Assembly: GCA_040954595.2 (NCBI GenBank)
Contig: JBECUI020000029.1
Span: 1-64,000 of the forward strand
Length of the DNA: 64,000 nt
Source of the DNA: Balanoglossus misakiensis
Lineage: Eukaryota; Hemichordata
Direction: 5' to 3'
The notes under the pieces are model-generated. The model made no database searches and was not told where the DNA came from. It saw nothing but the letters and a program-made list of their open reading frames with translations. Below are positions 7,184 to 20,062 of the stretch, piece by piece. How positions within the stretch are numbered: the stretch's first letter is position 1; every line of letters starts with the position of its first letter. Position numbers and translations under genes: made by a program.

Positions 7184-10100
7184 AAGTACCTTATATTTTC
7201 TGTAAAATAGACATTTAATTGGCAAGCCGTCCTGCATCAATTATTAATTGTGTACATGCACTAAAGCGCCCTCACTGCTGGGTGTGTTGTATGGTCTTTA
7301 ACCCTGTTTCAAATTAGAGTACTTTCTGCAATTTCAAGACAGATCTTACGTGCCATTGGAGAGCTCCATTGACTGGTCATTCATACTGTTTTCATTCATT
7401 CATTGCGGCATCAATATATTTTATCTATTCTAGCCAAAGAGCTTGGCACCTGTTGAAATGAACTCATCTGCTGTGGGCCAGTTTATTGGTGGCAGTTGAG
7501 CTGAGGAGAGCACCTTCCTTCCCGGCACGCCACCAAGTAAAGTTCCACGCCGCCCACCACAGATGCCAGCATTCATTCATGCGAGTGAGTGTAATTGCAA
7601 ATTTGCCTATTCTAGATCTGTAATGGAAATGGAGAAAGTACCTTATATTTTCTGTAAAATAGACATTTAATTGGCAAGCCGTCCTGCATCAATTATTAAT
7701 TGTGTACATGCACTAAAGCGCCCTCACTGCTGGGTGTGTTGTATGGTCTTTAACCCTGTTTCAAATTAGAGTACTTTCTGCAATTTCAAGACAGATCTTA
7801 CGTGCCATTGGAGAGCTCCATTGACTGGTCATTCATACTGTTTTCATTCATTCATTGCGGCATCAATATATTTTATCTATTCTAGCCAAAGAGCTTGGCA
7901 CCTGTTGAAATGAACTCATCTGCTGTGGGCCAGTTTATTGGTGGCAGTTGAGCTGAGGAGAGCACCTTCCTTCCCGGCACGCCACCAAGTAAAGTTCCAC
8001 GCCGCCCACCACAGATGCCAGCATTCATTCATGCGAGTGAGTGTAATTGCAAATTTGCCTATTCTAGATCTGTAATGGAAATGGAGAAAGTACCTTATAT
8101 TTTCTGTAAAATAGACATTTAATTGGCAAGCCGTCCTGCATCAATTATTAATTGTGTACATGCACTAAAGCGCCCTCACTGCTGGGTGTGTTGTATGGTC
8201 TTTAACCCTGTTTCAAATTAGAGTACTTTCTGCAATTTCAAGACAGATCTTACGTGCCATTGGAGAGCTCCATTGACTGGTCATTCATACTGTTTTCATT
8301 CATTCATTGCGGCATCAATATATTTTATCTATTCTAGCCAAAGAGCTTGGCACCTGTTGAAATGAACTCATCTGCTGTGGGCCAGTTTATTGGTGGCAGT
8401 TGAGCTGAGGAGAGCACCTTCCTTCCCGGCACGCCACCAAGTAAAGTTCCACGCCGCCCACCACAGATGCCAGCATTCATTCATGCGAGTGAGTGTAATT
8501 GCAAATTTGCCTATTCTAGATCTGTAATGGAAATGGAGAAAGTACCTTATATTTTCTGTAAAATAGACATTTAATTGGCAAGCCGTCCTGCATCAATTAT
8601 TAATTGTGTACATGCACTAAAGCGCCCTCACTGCTGGGTGTGTTGTATGGTCTTTAACCCTGTTTCAAATTAGAGTACTTTCTGCAATTTCAAGACAGAT
8701 CTTACGTGCCATTGGAGAGCTCCATTGACTGGTCATTCATACTGTTTTCATTCATTCATTGCGGCATCAATATATTTTATCTATTCTAGCCAAAGAGCTT
8801 GGCACCTGTTGAAATGAACTCATCTGCTGTGGGCCAGTTTATTGGTGGCAGTTGAGCTGAGGAGAGCACCTTCCTTCCCGGCACGCCACCAAGTAAAGTT
8901 CCACGCCGCCCACCACAGATGCCAGCATTCATTCATGCGAGTGAGTGTAATTGCAAATTTGCCTATTCTAGATCTGTAATGGAAATGGAGAAAGTACCTT
9001 ATATTTTCTGTAAAATAGACATTTAATTGGCAAGCCGTCCTGCATCAATTATTAATTGTGTACATGCACTAAAGCGCCCTCACTGCTGGGTGTGTTGTAT
9101 GGTCTTTAACCCTGTTTCAAATTAGAGTACTTTCTGCAATTTCAAGACAGATCTTACGTGCCATTGGAGAGCTCCATTGACTGGTCATTCATACTGTTTT
9201 CATTCATTCATTGCGGCATCAATATATTTTATCTATTCTAGCCAAAGAGCTTGGCACCTGTTGAAATGAACTCATCTGCTGTGGGCCAGTTTATTGGTGG
9301 CAGTTGAGCTGAGGAGAGCACCTTCCTTCCCGGCACGCCACCAAGTAAAGTTCCACGCCGCCCACCACAGATGCCAGCATTCATTCATGCGAGTGAGTGT
9401 AATTGCAAATTTGCCTATTCTAGATCTGTAATGGAAATGGAGAAAGTACCTTATATTTTCTGTAAAATAGACATTTAATTGGCAAGCCGTCCTGCATCAA
9501 TTATTAATTGTGTACATGCACTAAAGCGCCCTCACTGCTGGGTGTGTTGTATGGTCTTTAACCCTGTTTCAAATTAGAGTACTTTCTGCAATTTCAAGAC
9601 AGATCTTACGTGCCATTGGAGAGCTCCATTGACTGGTCATTCATACTGTTTTCATTCATTCATTGCGGCATCAATATATTTTATCTATTCTAGCCAAAGA
9701 GCTTGGCACCTGTTGAAATGAACTCATCTGCTGTGGGCCAGTTTATTGGTGGCAGTTGAGCTGAGGAGAGCACCTTCTTTCCCGGCACGCCACCAAGTAA
9801 AGTTCCACGCCGCCCACCACAGATGCCAGCATTCATTCATGCGAGTGAGTGTAATTGCAAATTTGCCTATTTACGTGCCATTGGAGAGCTCCATTGACTG
9901 GTCATTCATACTGTTTTCATTCATTCATTGCGGCATCAATATATTTTATCTATTCTAGCCAAAGAGCTTGGCACCTGTTGAAATGAACTCATCTGCTGTG
10001 GGCCAGTTTATTGGTGGCAGTTGAGCTGAGGAGAGCACCTTCCTTCCCGGCACGCCACCAAGTAAAGTTCCACGCCGCCCACCACAGATGCCAGCATTCA

Positions 10101-13100
10101 TTCATGCGAGTGAGTGTAATTGCAAATTTGCCTATTCTAGATCTGTAATGGAAATGGAGAAAGTACCTTATATTTTCTGTAAAATAGACATTTAATTGGC
10201 AAGCCGTCCTGCATCAATTATTAATTGTGTACATGCACTAAAGCGCCCTCACTGCTGGGTGTGTTGTATGGTCTTTAACCCTGTTTCAAATTAGAGTACT
10301 TTCTGCAATTTCAAGACAGATCTTACGTGCCATTGGAGAGCTCCATTGACTGGTCATTCATACTGTTTTCATTCATTCATTGCGGCATCAATATATTTTA
10401 TCTATTCTAGCCAAAGAGCTTGGCACCTGTTGAAATGAACTCATCTGCTGTGGGCCAGTTTATTGGTGGCAGTTGAGCTGAGGAGAGCACCTTCCTTCCC
10501 GGCACGCCACCAAGTAAAGTTCCACGCCGCCCACCACAGATGCCAGCATTCATTCATGCGAGTGAGTGTAATTGCAAATTTGCCTATTCTAGAATTCTTA
10601 CGTGCCATTGGAGAGCTCCATTGACTGGTCATTCATACTGTTTTCATTCATTCATTGCGGCATCAATATATTTTATCTATTCTAGCCAAAGAGCTTGGCA
10701 CCTGTTGAAATGAACTCATCTGCTGTGGGCCAGTTTATTGGTGGCAGTTGAGCTGAGGAGAGCACCTTCCTTCCCGGCACGCCACCAAGTAAAGTTCCAC
10801 GCCGCCCACCACAGATGCCAGCATTCATTCATGCGAGTGAGTGTAATTGCAAATTTGCCTATTCTAGATCTGTAATGGAAATGGAGAAAGTACCTTATAT
10901 TTTCTGTAAAATAGACATTTAATTGGCAAGCCGTCCTGCATCAATTATTAATTGTGTACATGCACTAAAGCGCCCTCACTGCTGGGTGTGTTGTATGGTC
11001 TTTAACCCTGTTTCAAATTAGAGTACTTTCTGCAATTTCAAGACAGATCTTACGTGCCATTGGAGAGCTCCATTGACTGGTCATTCATACTGTTTTCATT
11101 CATTCATTGCGGCATCAATATATTTTATCTATTCTAGCCAAAGAGCTTGGCACCTGTTGAAATGAACTCATCTGCTGTGGGCCAGTTTATTGGTGGCAGT
11201 TGAGCTGAGGAGAGCACCTTCTTTCCCGGCACGCCACCAAGTAAAGTTCCACGCCGCCCACCACAGATGCCAGCATTCATTCATGCGAGTGAGTGTAATT
11301 GCAAATTTGCCTATTCTAGAATCTTACGTGCCATTGGAGAGCTCCATTGACTGGTCATTCATACTGTTTTCATTCATTCATTGCGGCATCAATATATTTT
11401 ATCTATTCTAGCCAAAGAGCTTGGCACCTGTTGAAATGAACTCATCTGCTGTGGGCCAGTTTATTGGTGGCAGTTGAGCTGAGGAGAGCACCTTCTTTCC
11501 CGGCACGCCACCAAGTAAAGTTCCACGCCGCCCACCACAGATGCCAGCATTCATTCATGCGAGTGAGTGTAATTGCAAATTTGCCTATTTACGTGCCATT
11601 GGAGAGCTCCATTGACTGGTCATTCATACTGTTTTCATTCATTCATTGCGGCATCAATATATTTTATCTATTCTAGCCAAAGAGCTTGGCACCTGTTGAA
11701 ATGAACTCATCTGCTGTGGGCCAGTTTATTGGTGGCAGTTGAGCTGAGGAGAGCACCTTCCTTCCCGGCACGCCACCAAGTAAAGTTCCACGCCGCCCAC
11801 CACAGATGCCAGCATTCATTCATGCGAGTGAGTGTAATTGCAAATTTGCCTATTCTAGATCTGTAATGGAAATGGAGAAAGTACCTTATATTTTCTGTAA
11901 AATAGACATTTAATTGGCAAGCCGTCCTGCATCAATTATTAATTGTGTACATGCACTAAAGCGCCCTCACTGCTGGGTGTGTTGTATGGTCTTTAACCCT
12001 GTTTCAAATTAGAGTACTTTCTGCAATTTCAAGACAGATCTTACGTGCCATTGGAGAGCTCCATTGACTGGTCATTCATACTGTTTTCATTCATTCATTG
12101 CGGCATCAATATATTTTATCTATTCTAGCCAAAGAGCTTGGCACCTGTTGAAATGAACTCATCTGCTGTGGGCCAGTTTATTGGTGGCAGTTGAGCTGAG
12201 GAGAGCACCTTCTTTCCCGGCACGCCACCAAGTAAAGTTCCACGCCGCCCACCACAGATGCCAGCATTCATTCATGCGAGTGAGTGTAATTGCAAATTTG
12301 CCTATTCTAGAATCTTACGTGCCATTGGAGAGCTCCATTGACTGGTCATTCATACTGTTTTCATTCATTCATTGCGGCATCAATATATTTTATCTATTCT
12401 AGCCAAAGAGCTTGGCACCTGTTGAAATGAACTCATCTGCTGTGGGCCAGTTTATTGGTGGCAGTTGAGCTGAGGAGAGCACCTTCTTTCCCGGCACGCC
12501 ACCAAGTAAAGTTCCACGCCGCCCACCACAGATGCCAGCATTCATTCATGCGAGTGAGTGTAATTGCAAATTTGCCTATTCTAGAATCTTACGTGCCATT
12601 GGAGAGCTCCATTGACTGGTCATTCATACTGTTTTCATTCATTCATTGCGGCATCAATATATTTTATCTATTCTAGCCAAAGAGCTTGGCACCTGTTGAA
12701 ATGAACTCATCTGCTGTGGGCCAGTTTATTGGTGGCAGTTGAGCTGAGGAGAGCACCTTCCTTCCCGGCACGCCACCAAGTAAAGTTCCACGCCGCCCAC
12801 CACAGATGCCAGCATTCATTCATGCGAGTGAGTGTAATTGCAAATTTGCCTATTCTAGAATCTTACGTGCCATTGGAGAGCTCCATTGACTGGTCATTCA
12901 TACTGTTTTCATTCATTCATTGCGGCATCAATATATTTTATCTATTCTAGCCAAAGAGCTTGGCACCTGTTGAAATGAACTCATCTGCTGTGGGCCAGTT
13001 TATTGGTGGCAGTTGAGCTGAGGAGAGCACCTTCCTTCCCGGCACGCCACCAAGTAAAGTTCCACGCCGCCCACCACAGATGCCAGCATTCATTCATGCG

Positions 13101-16100
13101 AGTGAGTGTAATTGCAAATTTGCCTATTCTAGAATCTTACGTGCCATTGGAGAGCTCCATTGACTGGTCATTCATACTGTTTTCATTCATTCATTGCGGC
13201 ATCAATATATTTTATCTATTCTAGCCGAAGAGCTTGGCACCTGTTGAAATGAACTCATCTGCTGTGGGCCAGTTTATTGGTGGCAGTTGAGCTGAGGAGA
13301 GCACCTTCCTTCCCGGCACGCCACCAAGTAAAGTTCCACGCCGCCCACCACAGATGCCAGCATTCATTCATGCGAGTGAGTGTAATTGCAAATTTGCCTA
13401 TTCTAGATCTGTAATGGAAATGGAGAAAGTACCTTATATTTTCTGTAAAATAGACATTTAATTGGCAAGCCGTCCTGCATCAATTATTAATTGTGTACAT
13501 GCACTAAAGCGCCCTCACTGCTGGGTGTGTTGTATGGTCTTTAACCCTGTTTCAAATTAGAGTACTTTCTGCAATTTCAAGACAGATCTTACGTGCCATT
13601 GGAGAGCTCCATTGACTGGTCATTCATACTGTTTTCATTCATTCATTGCGGCATCAATATATTTTATCTATTCTAGCCAAAGAGCTTGGCACCTGTTGAA
13701 ATGAACTCATCTGCTGTGGGCCAGTTTATTGGTGGCAGTTGAGCTGAGGAGAGCACCTTCCTTCCCGGCACGCCACCAAGTAAAGTTCCACGCCGCCCAC
13801 CACAGATGCCAGCATTCATTCATGCGAGTGAGTGTAATTGCAAATTTGCCTATTCTAGATTCTTACGTGCCATTGGAGAGCTCCATTGACTGGTCATTCA
13901 TACTGTTTTCATTCATTCATTGCGGCATCAATATATTTTATCTATTCTAGCCAAAGAGCTTGGCACCTGTTGAAATGAACTCATCTGCTGTGGGCCAGTT
14001 TATTGGTGGCAGTTGAGCTGAGGAGAGCACCTTCCTTCCCGGCACGCCACCAAGTAAAGTTCCACGCCGCCCACCACAGATGCCAGCATTCATTCATGCG
14101 AGTGAGTGTAATTGCAAATTTGCCTATTCTAGAATCTTACGTGCCATTGGAGAGCTCCATTGACTGGTCATTCATACTGTTTTCATTCATTCATTGCGGC
14201 ATCAATATATTTTATCTATTCTAGCCAAAGAGCTTGGCACCTGTTGAAATGAACTCATCTGCTGTGGGCCAGTTTATTGGTGGCAGTTGAGCTGAGGAGA
14301 GCACCTTCCTTCCCGGCACGCCACCAAGTAAAGTTCCACGCCGCCCACCACAGATGCCAGCATTCATTCATGCGAGTGAGTGTAATTGCAAATTTGCCTA
14401 TTCTAGATCTGTAATGGAAATGGAGAAAGTACCTTATATTTTCTGTAAAATAGACATTTAATTGGCAAGCCGTCCTGCATCAATTATTAATTGTGTACAT
14501 GCACTAAAGCGCCCTCACTGCTGGGTGTGTTGTATGGTCTTTAACCCTGTTTCAAATTAGAGTACTTTCTGCAATTTCAAGACAGATCTTACGTGCCATT
14601 GGAGAGCTCCATTGACTGGTCATTCATACTGTTTTCATTCATTCATTGCGGCATCAATATATTTTATCTATTCTAGCCAAAGAGCTTGGCACCTGTTGAA
14701 ATGAACTCATCTGCTGTGGGCCAGTTTATTGGTGGCAGTTGAGCTGAGGAGAGCACCTTCCTTCCCGGCACGCCACCAAGTAAAGTTCCACGCCGCCCAC
14801 CACAGATGCCAGCATTCATTCATGCGAGTGAGTGTAATTGCAAATTTGCCTATTCTAGATCTGTAATGGAAATGGAGAAAGTACCTTATATTTTCTGTAA
14901 AATAGACATTTAATTGGCAAGCCGTCCTGCATCAATTATTAATTGTGTACATGCACTAAAGCGCCCTCACTGCTGGGTGTGTTGTATGGTCTTTAACCCT
15001 GTTTCAAATTAGAGTACTTTCTGCAATTTCAAGACAGATCTTACGTGCCATTGGAGAGCTCCATTGACTGGTCATTCATACTGTTTTCATTCATTCATTG
15101 CGGCATCAATATATTTTATCTATTCTAGCCAAAGAGCTTGGCACCTGTTGAAATGAACTCATCTGCTGTGGGCCAGTTTATTGGTGGCAGTTGAGCTGAG
15201 GAGAGCACCTTCCTTCCCGGCACGCCACCAAGTAAAGTTCCACGCCGCCCACCACAGATGCCAGCATTCATTCATGCGAGTGAGTGTAATTGCAAATTTG
15301 CCTATTCTAGATCTGTAATGGAAATGGAGAAAGTACCTTATATTTTCTGTAAAATAGACATTTAATTGGCAAGCCGTCCTGCATCAATTATTAATTGTGT
15401 ACATGCACTAAAGCGCCCTCACTGCTGGGTGTGTTGTATGGTCTTTAACCCTGTTTCAAATTAGAGTACTTTCTGCAATTTCAAGACAGATCTTACGTGC
15501 CATTGGAGAGCTCCATTGACTGGTCATTCATACTGTTTTCATTCATTCATTGCGGCATCAATATATTTTATCTATTCTAGCCAAAGAGCTTGGCACCTGT
15601 TGAAATGAACTCATCTGCTGTGGGCCAGTTTATTGGTGGCAGTTGAGCTGAGGAGAGCACCTTCCTTCCCGGCACGCCACCAAGTAAAGTTCCACGCCGC
15701 CCACCACAGATGCCAGCATTCATTCATGCGAGTGAGTGTAATTGCAAATTTGCCTATTCTAGATCTGTAATGGAAATGGAGAAAGTACCTTATATTTTCT
15801 GTAAAATAGACATTTAATTGGCAAGCCGTCCTGCATCAATTATTAATTGTGTACATGCACTAAAGCGCCCTCACTGCTGGGTGTGTTGTATGGTCTTTAA
15901 CCCTGTTTCAAATTAGAGTACTTTCTGCAATTTCAAGACAGATCTTACGTGCCATTGGAGAGCTCCATTGACTGGTCATTCATACTGTTTTCATTCATTC
16001 ATTGCGGCATCAATATATTTTATCTATTCTAGCCAAAGAGCTTGGCACCTGTTGAAATGAACTCATCTGCTGTGGGCCAGTTTATTGGTGGCAGTTGAGC

Positions 16101-17769
16101 TGAGGAGAGCACCTTCCTTCCCGGCACGCCACCAAGTAAAGTTCCACGCCGCCCACCACAGATGCCAGCATTCATTCATGCGAGTGAGTGTAATTGCAAA
16201 TTTGCCTATTCTAGATCTGTAATGGAAATGGAGAAAGTACCTTATATTTTCTGTAAAATAGACATTTAATTGGCAAGCCGTCCTGCATCAATTATTAATT
16301 GTGTACATGCACTAAAGCGCCCTCACTGCTGGGTGTGTTGTATGGTCTTTAACCCTGTTTCAAATTAGAGTACTTTCTGCAATTTCAAGACAGATCTTAC
16401 GTGCCATTGGAGAGCTCCATTGACTGGTCATTCATACTGTTTTCATTCATTCATTGCGGCATCAATATATTTTATCTATTCTAGCCAAAGAGCTTGGCAC
16501 CTGTTGAAATGAACTCATCTGCTGTGGGCCAGTTTATTGGTGGCAGTTGAGCTGAGGAGAGCACCTTCCTTCCCGGCACGCCACCAAGTAAAGTTCCACG
16601 CCGCCCACCACAGATGCCAGCATTCATTCATGCGAGTGAGTGTAATTGCAAATTTGCCTATTCTAGATCTGTAATGGAAATGGAGAAAGTACCTTATATT
16701 TTCTGTAAAATAGACATTTAATTGGCAAGCCGTCCTGCATCAATTATTAATTGTGTACATGCACTAAAGCGCCCTCACTGCTGGGTGTGTTGTATGGTCT
16801 TTAACCCTGTTTCAAATTAGAGTACTTTCTGCAATTTCAAGACAGATCTTACGTGCCATTGGAGAGCTCCATTGACTGGTCATTCATACTGTTTTCATTC
16901 ATTCATTGCGGCATCAATATATTTTATCTATTCTAGCCAAAGAGCTTGGCACCTGTTGAAATGAACTCATCTGCTGTGGGCCAGTTTATTGGTGGCAGTT
17001 GAGCTGAGGAGAGCACCTTCTTTCCCGGCACGCCACCAAGTAAAGTTCCACGCCGCCCACCACAGATGCCAGCATTCATTCATGCGAGTGAGTGTAATTG
17101 CAAATTTGCCTATTTACGTGCCATTGGAGAGCTCCATTGACTGGTCATTCATACTGTTTTCATTCATTCATTGCGGCATCAATATATTTTATCTATTCTA
17201 GCCAAAGAGCTTGGCACCTGTTGAAATGAACTCATCTGCTGTGGGCCAGTTTATTGGTGGCAGTTGAGCTGAGGAGAGCACCTTCCTTCCCGGCACGCCA
17301 CCAAGTAAAGTTCCACGCCGCCCACCACAGATGCCAGCATTCATTCATGCGAGTGAGTGTAATTGCAAATTTGCCTATTCTAGATCTGTAATGGAAATGG
17401 AGAAAGTACCTTATATTTTCTGTAAAATAGACATTTAATTGGCAAGCCGTCCTGCATCAATTATTAATTGTGTACATGCACTAAAGCGCCCTCACTGCTG
17501 GGTGTGTTGTATGGTCTTTAACCCTGTTTCAAATTAGAGTACTTTCTGCAATTTCAAGACAGATCTTACGTGCCATTGGAGAGCTCCATTGACTGGTCAT
17601 TCATACTGTTTTCATTCATTCATTGCGGCATCAATATATTTTATCTATTCTAGCCAAAGAGCTTGGCACCTGTTGAAATGAACTCATCTGCTGTGGGCCA
17701 GTTTATTGGTGGCAGTTGAGCTGAGGAGAGCACCTTCCTTCCCGGCACGCCACCAAGTAAAGTTCCACG
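7184..17769 (+). repeat. Satellite array A, mixed long and short monomers
   Basis: Tandem monomers of 452 bp (L) and short forms of 265, 274 or 275 bp (s). From landmark to landmark between 7433 and 17653 the order is 5L, s265, L, s275, L, s274, s265, L, 4 s274, L, 2 s274, 6L, s265, L: 16 long and 11 short intervals, summing to 10220 bp. Short forms lack a segment of about 178-187 bp that in L is flanked by AGATCT on both sides. No protein is called here: the recurrent 70-73-codon frames exist only in short monomers, begin at TTG and break at every long one. Confidence 0.97.
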
Positions 17770-18660
17770 TGCATTCCTGGCCCTGGTTTTATTTATGTTT
17801 ACAGACAATATTGCATTTTTGTACAAGTATTTTAATCAACTATAAATTTTGAATGTGTCATTTACCTGAACCGGTCATGTTGACCAGAATGATACATTTC
17901 TGCCTTCACTCACCCTATAAATATGTGATTGAGACATAGGTCATTTGCATAAGCTAACATACCAGAAAGTAAGCATATCTGTTGTTTTCCCTGTGTCACT
18001 GCCATCAAAGTAAAAATTAGACGTTGTGTAGAGCAAACTCCAATTTTTTGTTCTCAATAAACATGGATGAATTACATAGAATGTGTTTGTTGTTTACAGT
18101 CTTTAAATGACACATTAGATTATGCACTTTACAAAACGTTTCTGAGAAACAAGTGACTAACTAGTTTCTTTCCACTGTGGCCAACGTGGTTCACTGTTTG
18201 TGTCAGAATCTCTCTGTTTTGCAAGGATTTTGAAATCATAGTGGTGACATGCATAGTGAAAATCAGCTACTTTCAAATGTCCGTCATGTTCATGCTGTAA
18301 TTGAATTTTCAAAGCTGGGCTGGCGTGTTTTTTCTTATTTACATAAGTATCACACTTTATACATGTATCTTCATGGGGTTTTTTGAGTCCCGTATTTAGG
18401 TCCTCTCTCACAATTTTACGAAATATCGTATAACTGACAGTTGTTCTTCCCAGAAGAGATTGGTTGGTTATGAACTCTCGGTGTAACTGCGATATACTGT
18501 GGGCCGGCGCCAGGTACGGTTTAAATCGAGGATTCCTGCAGTAGTGAGATTCTACAATTCTGTGCCTGCGTACGTGTTCAGTGATATCAGTCAGCAAATT
18601 TGGATTGAGTTTCCGACGATGCCCTTTGTGTCGGCCCCTTGCATCTGGCATCAGACCAGT
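17770..18660 (+). repeat. 902-bp duplication of the unit's left end (first copy)
   Basis: After the array, a 74-bp flank and the first 0.8 kb of the unit appear once in truncated form. They stop abruptly at 18660, where the flank starts again (18661-18744) and leads into unit B. The period is 902 bp. A few substitutions separate the copy from the full one. It carries a second copy of the ERE/TATA/octamer cluster (palindrome at 17873-17885). Confidence 0.93.
18157..18651 (-). pseudogene. Truncated N-half gene copy
   Basis: Corresponds to residues 157-320 of the 320-aa N-half protein, with Asp to Ala and Arg to Lys changes. The first 156 residues and the shared divergent promoter are lost at the duplication joint at 18660. 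The frame has stayed open. The same truncation recurs in B and C, so it predates the amplification of the unit. Confidence 0.8.
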
Positions 18661-18774
18661 AAAGTTCCATGTGCATTCCTGGCCCTGGTTTTATTTATGT
18701 TTACAGACAATATTGCATTTTTGTACAAGTATTTTAATCAACTATAAATTTTGAATGTGTCATTTACCTGAACC

Positions 18775-18852
18775 GGTCATGTTGACCAGAATGATACATT
18801 TCTGCCTTCACTCACCCTATAAATATGTGATTGAGACATAGGTCATTTGCAT
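18775..18852 (+). promoter_or_regulatory. ERE-like palindrome, TATA box and octamer cluster, unit B
   Basis: Copy of the 31-108 cluster; palindrome at 18775-18787, unchanged. An AATAAA on the minus strand at 18690-18695 could end the N-half mRNA. Confidence 0.4.
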
Positions 18853-19058
18853 AAGCTAACATACCAGAAAGTAAGCATATCTGATGTTTTCCCTGTGTCA
18901 CTGCCATCAAAGTAAAAATTAGACGTTGTGTAGAGCAAACTCCAATTTTTTGTTCTCAATAAACATGGATGAATTACATAGAATGTGTTTGTTGTTTACA
19001 GTCTTTAAATGACACATTAGATTATGCACTTTACAAAACGTTTCTGAGAAACAAGTGA

Positions 19059-20021
19059 CTAACTAGTTTCTTTCCACTGTGGCCAACGTGGTTCACTGTT
19101 TGTGTCAGAATCTCTCTGTTTTGCAAGGATTTTGAAATCATAGTGGTGACATGCATAGTGAAAATCAGCTACTTTCAAATGTCCGTCATGTTCATGCTGT
19201 AATTGAATTTTCAAAGCTGGGCTGGCGTGTTTTTTCTTATTTACATAAGTATCACACTTTATACATGTATCTTCATGGGGTTTTCTGAGTCCCGTATTTA
19301 GGTCCTCTCTCACAATTTTACGAAATATCGTATAACTGACAGTTGTTCTTCCCAGAAGAGATTGGTTGGTTATGAACTCTCGGTGTAACTGCGATATACT
19401 GTGGTCCGGTGCCAGGTACGGTTTAAATCGAGGATTCCTGCAGTAGTGAGATTCTACAATTCTGTGCCTGCGTACGTGTTCAGTGATATCAGTCAGCAAA
19501 TTTGGATTGAGTTTCCGACGATGCCCTTTGTGTCGGCCCCTTGCATCTGGCATCAGACCAGTTGAACAGTGCATCATTTTGCTTAGAACGGTTCTAGTCC
19601 GCCTCTCACTAATGCCAAATAATTTCAGGAATGCATTTTTGCAGACAGTAACCGTTTCACCGCCTTCATTCACCAGGTGATAACGAACCGATTTCTTGTG
19701 TGACTTCATCTGCATATCCATCAGTTTGTAGAGCATCAAGTTCTGTTCATTATACACGCGACCATCAAAATATTTTCTCGTGGTGCCTAAAACATGCGTA
19801 CTCCCAAGCTTCCGCATACAATTCCCTTGAACGCAGGCGCATTCCAAGGAAAGACTGTCAATATCTGGAAAAGGGCGATTTTTCCTTGGTTTTTGTCTCG
19901 GACACGTCTTTTTAGAATTCCTACGTGGCTTGTTGGCTCGAGCTGACAGTTCGGTTCTGCGTTGCTGCCACACAGGAATGGGTTCCCACGCATAAGCAAC
20001 TCCCCGGCAGGCCATGGTCAC
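19059..20021 (-). CDS. N-terminal half of DDE-transposase-like protein, unit B
   Basis: 320 aa; same protein as at 315-1277 except Met at residue 69. Intact frame. Divergent to the C-half gene at 20063. Confidence 0.75.
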   Translation of the reverse strand: MTMACRGVAYAWEPIPVWQQRRTELSARANKPRRNSKKTCPRQKPRKNRPFPDIDSLSLECACVQGNCMRKLGSTHVLGTTRKYFDGRVYNEQNLMLYKLMDMQMKSHKKSVRYHLVNEGGETVTVCKNAFLKLFGISERRTRTVLSKMMHCSTGLMPDARGRHKGHRRKLNPNLLTDITEHVRRHRIVESHYCRNPRFKPYLAPDHSISQLHREFITNQSLLGRTTVSYTIFRKIVREDLNTGLRKPHEDTCIKCDTYVNKKKHASPALKIQLQHEHDGHLKVADFHYACHHYDFKILAKQRDSDTNSEPRWPQWKETS

Positions 20022-20062
20022 AGCTGAAGTATTTGTTCAAGTACTGACTGACTAAACGCGGC

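Larger units (their letters stand above)
1..18744 (+). repeat. Giant tandem unit A (A/C type)
   Basis: First of four head-to-tail units. The sequence at position 1 recurs at 18745, 34653 and 53397. The unit holds the split DDE gene, the SET gene, the His-Cys endonuclease gene, a LINE remnant, a 10.6-kb satellite array and a 902-bp duplication of its own left end. Type-specific marks are a 16-base G run at 4339, a 13-base C run near 5977, one extra CCCT in the first SET intron, and Leu at residue 69 of the N-half protein. The boundary is arbitrary because the units are continuous; the 84 bp that precede each later unit lie outside the window here. Confidence 0.95.

Noticed and set aside
9746-9958. 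Recurrent 70-73-codon frames in the satellite (also 11190, 12181, 28033 and others)
   Set aside because: They start at TTG, exist only in short monomers and end at long ones; the monomer length of 274 is not a multiple of three. Open by chance.
10441-10632. 63-codon minus-strand frame in the s275 monomer (also 45093-45284)
   Set aside because: Created solely by the one-base difference of that monomer; no motif, no promoter.
7184-17769. CRISPR array
   Set aside because: Monomers are contiguous 265-452-bp satellites without unique spacers, in a eukaryotic context.
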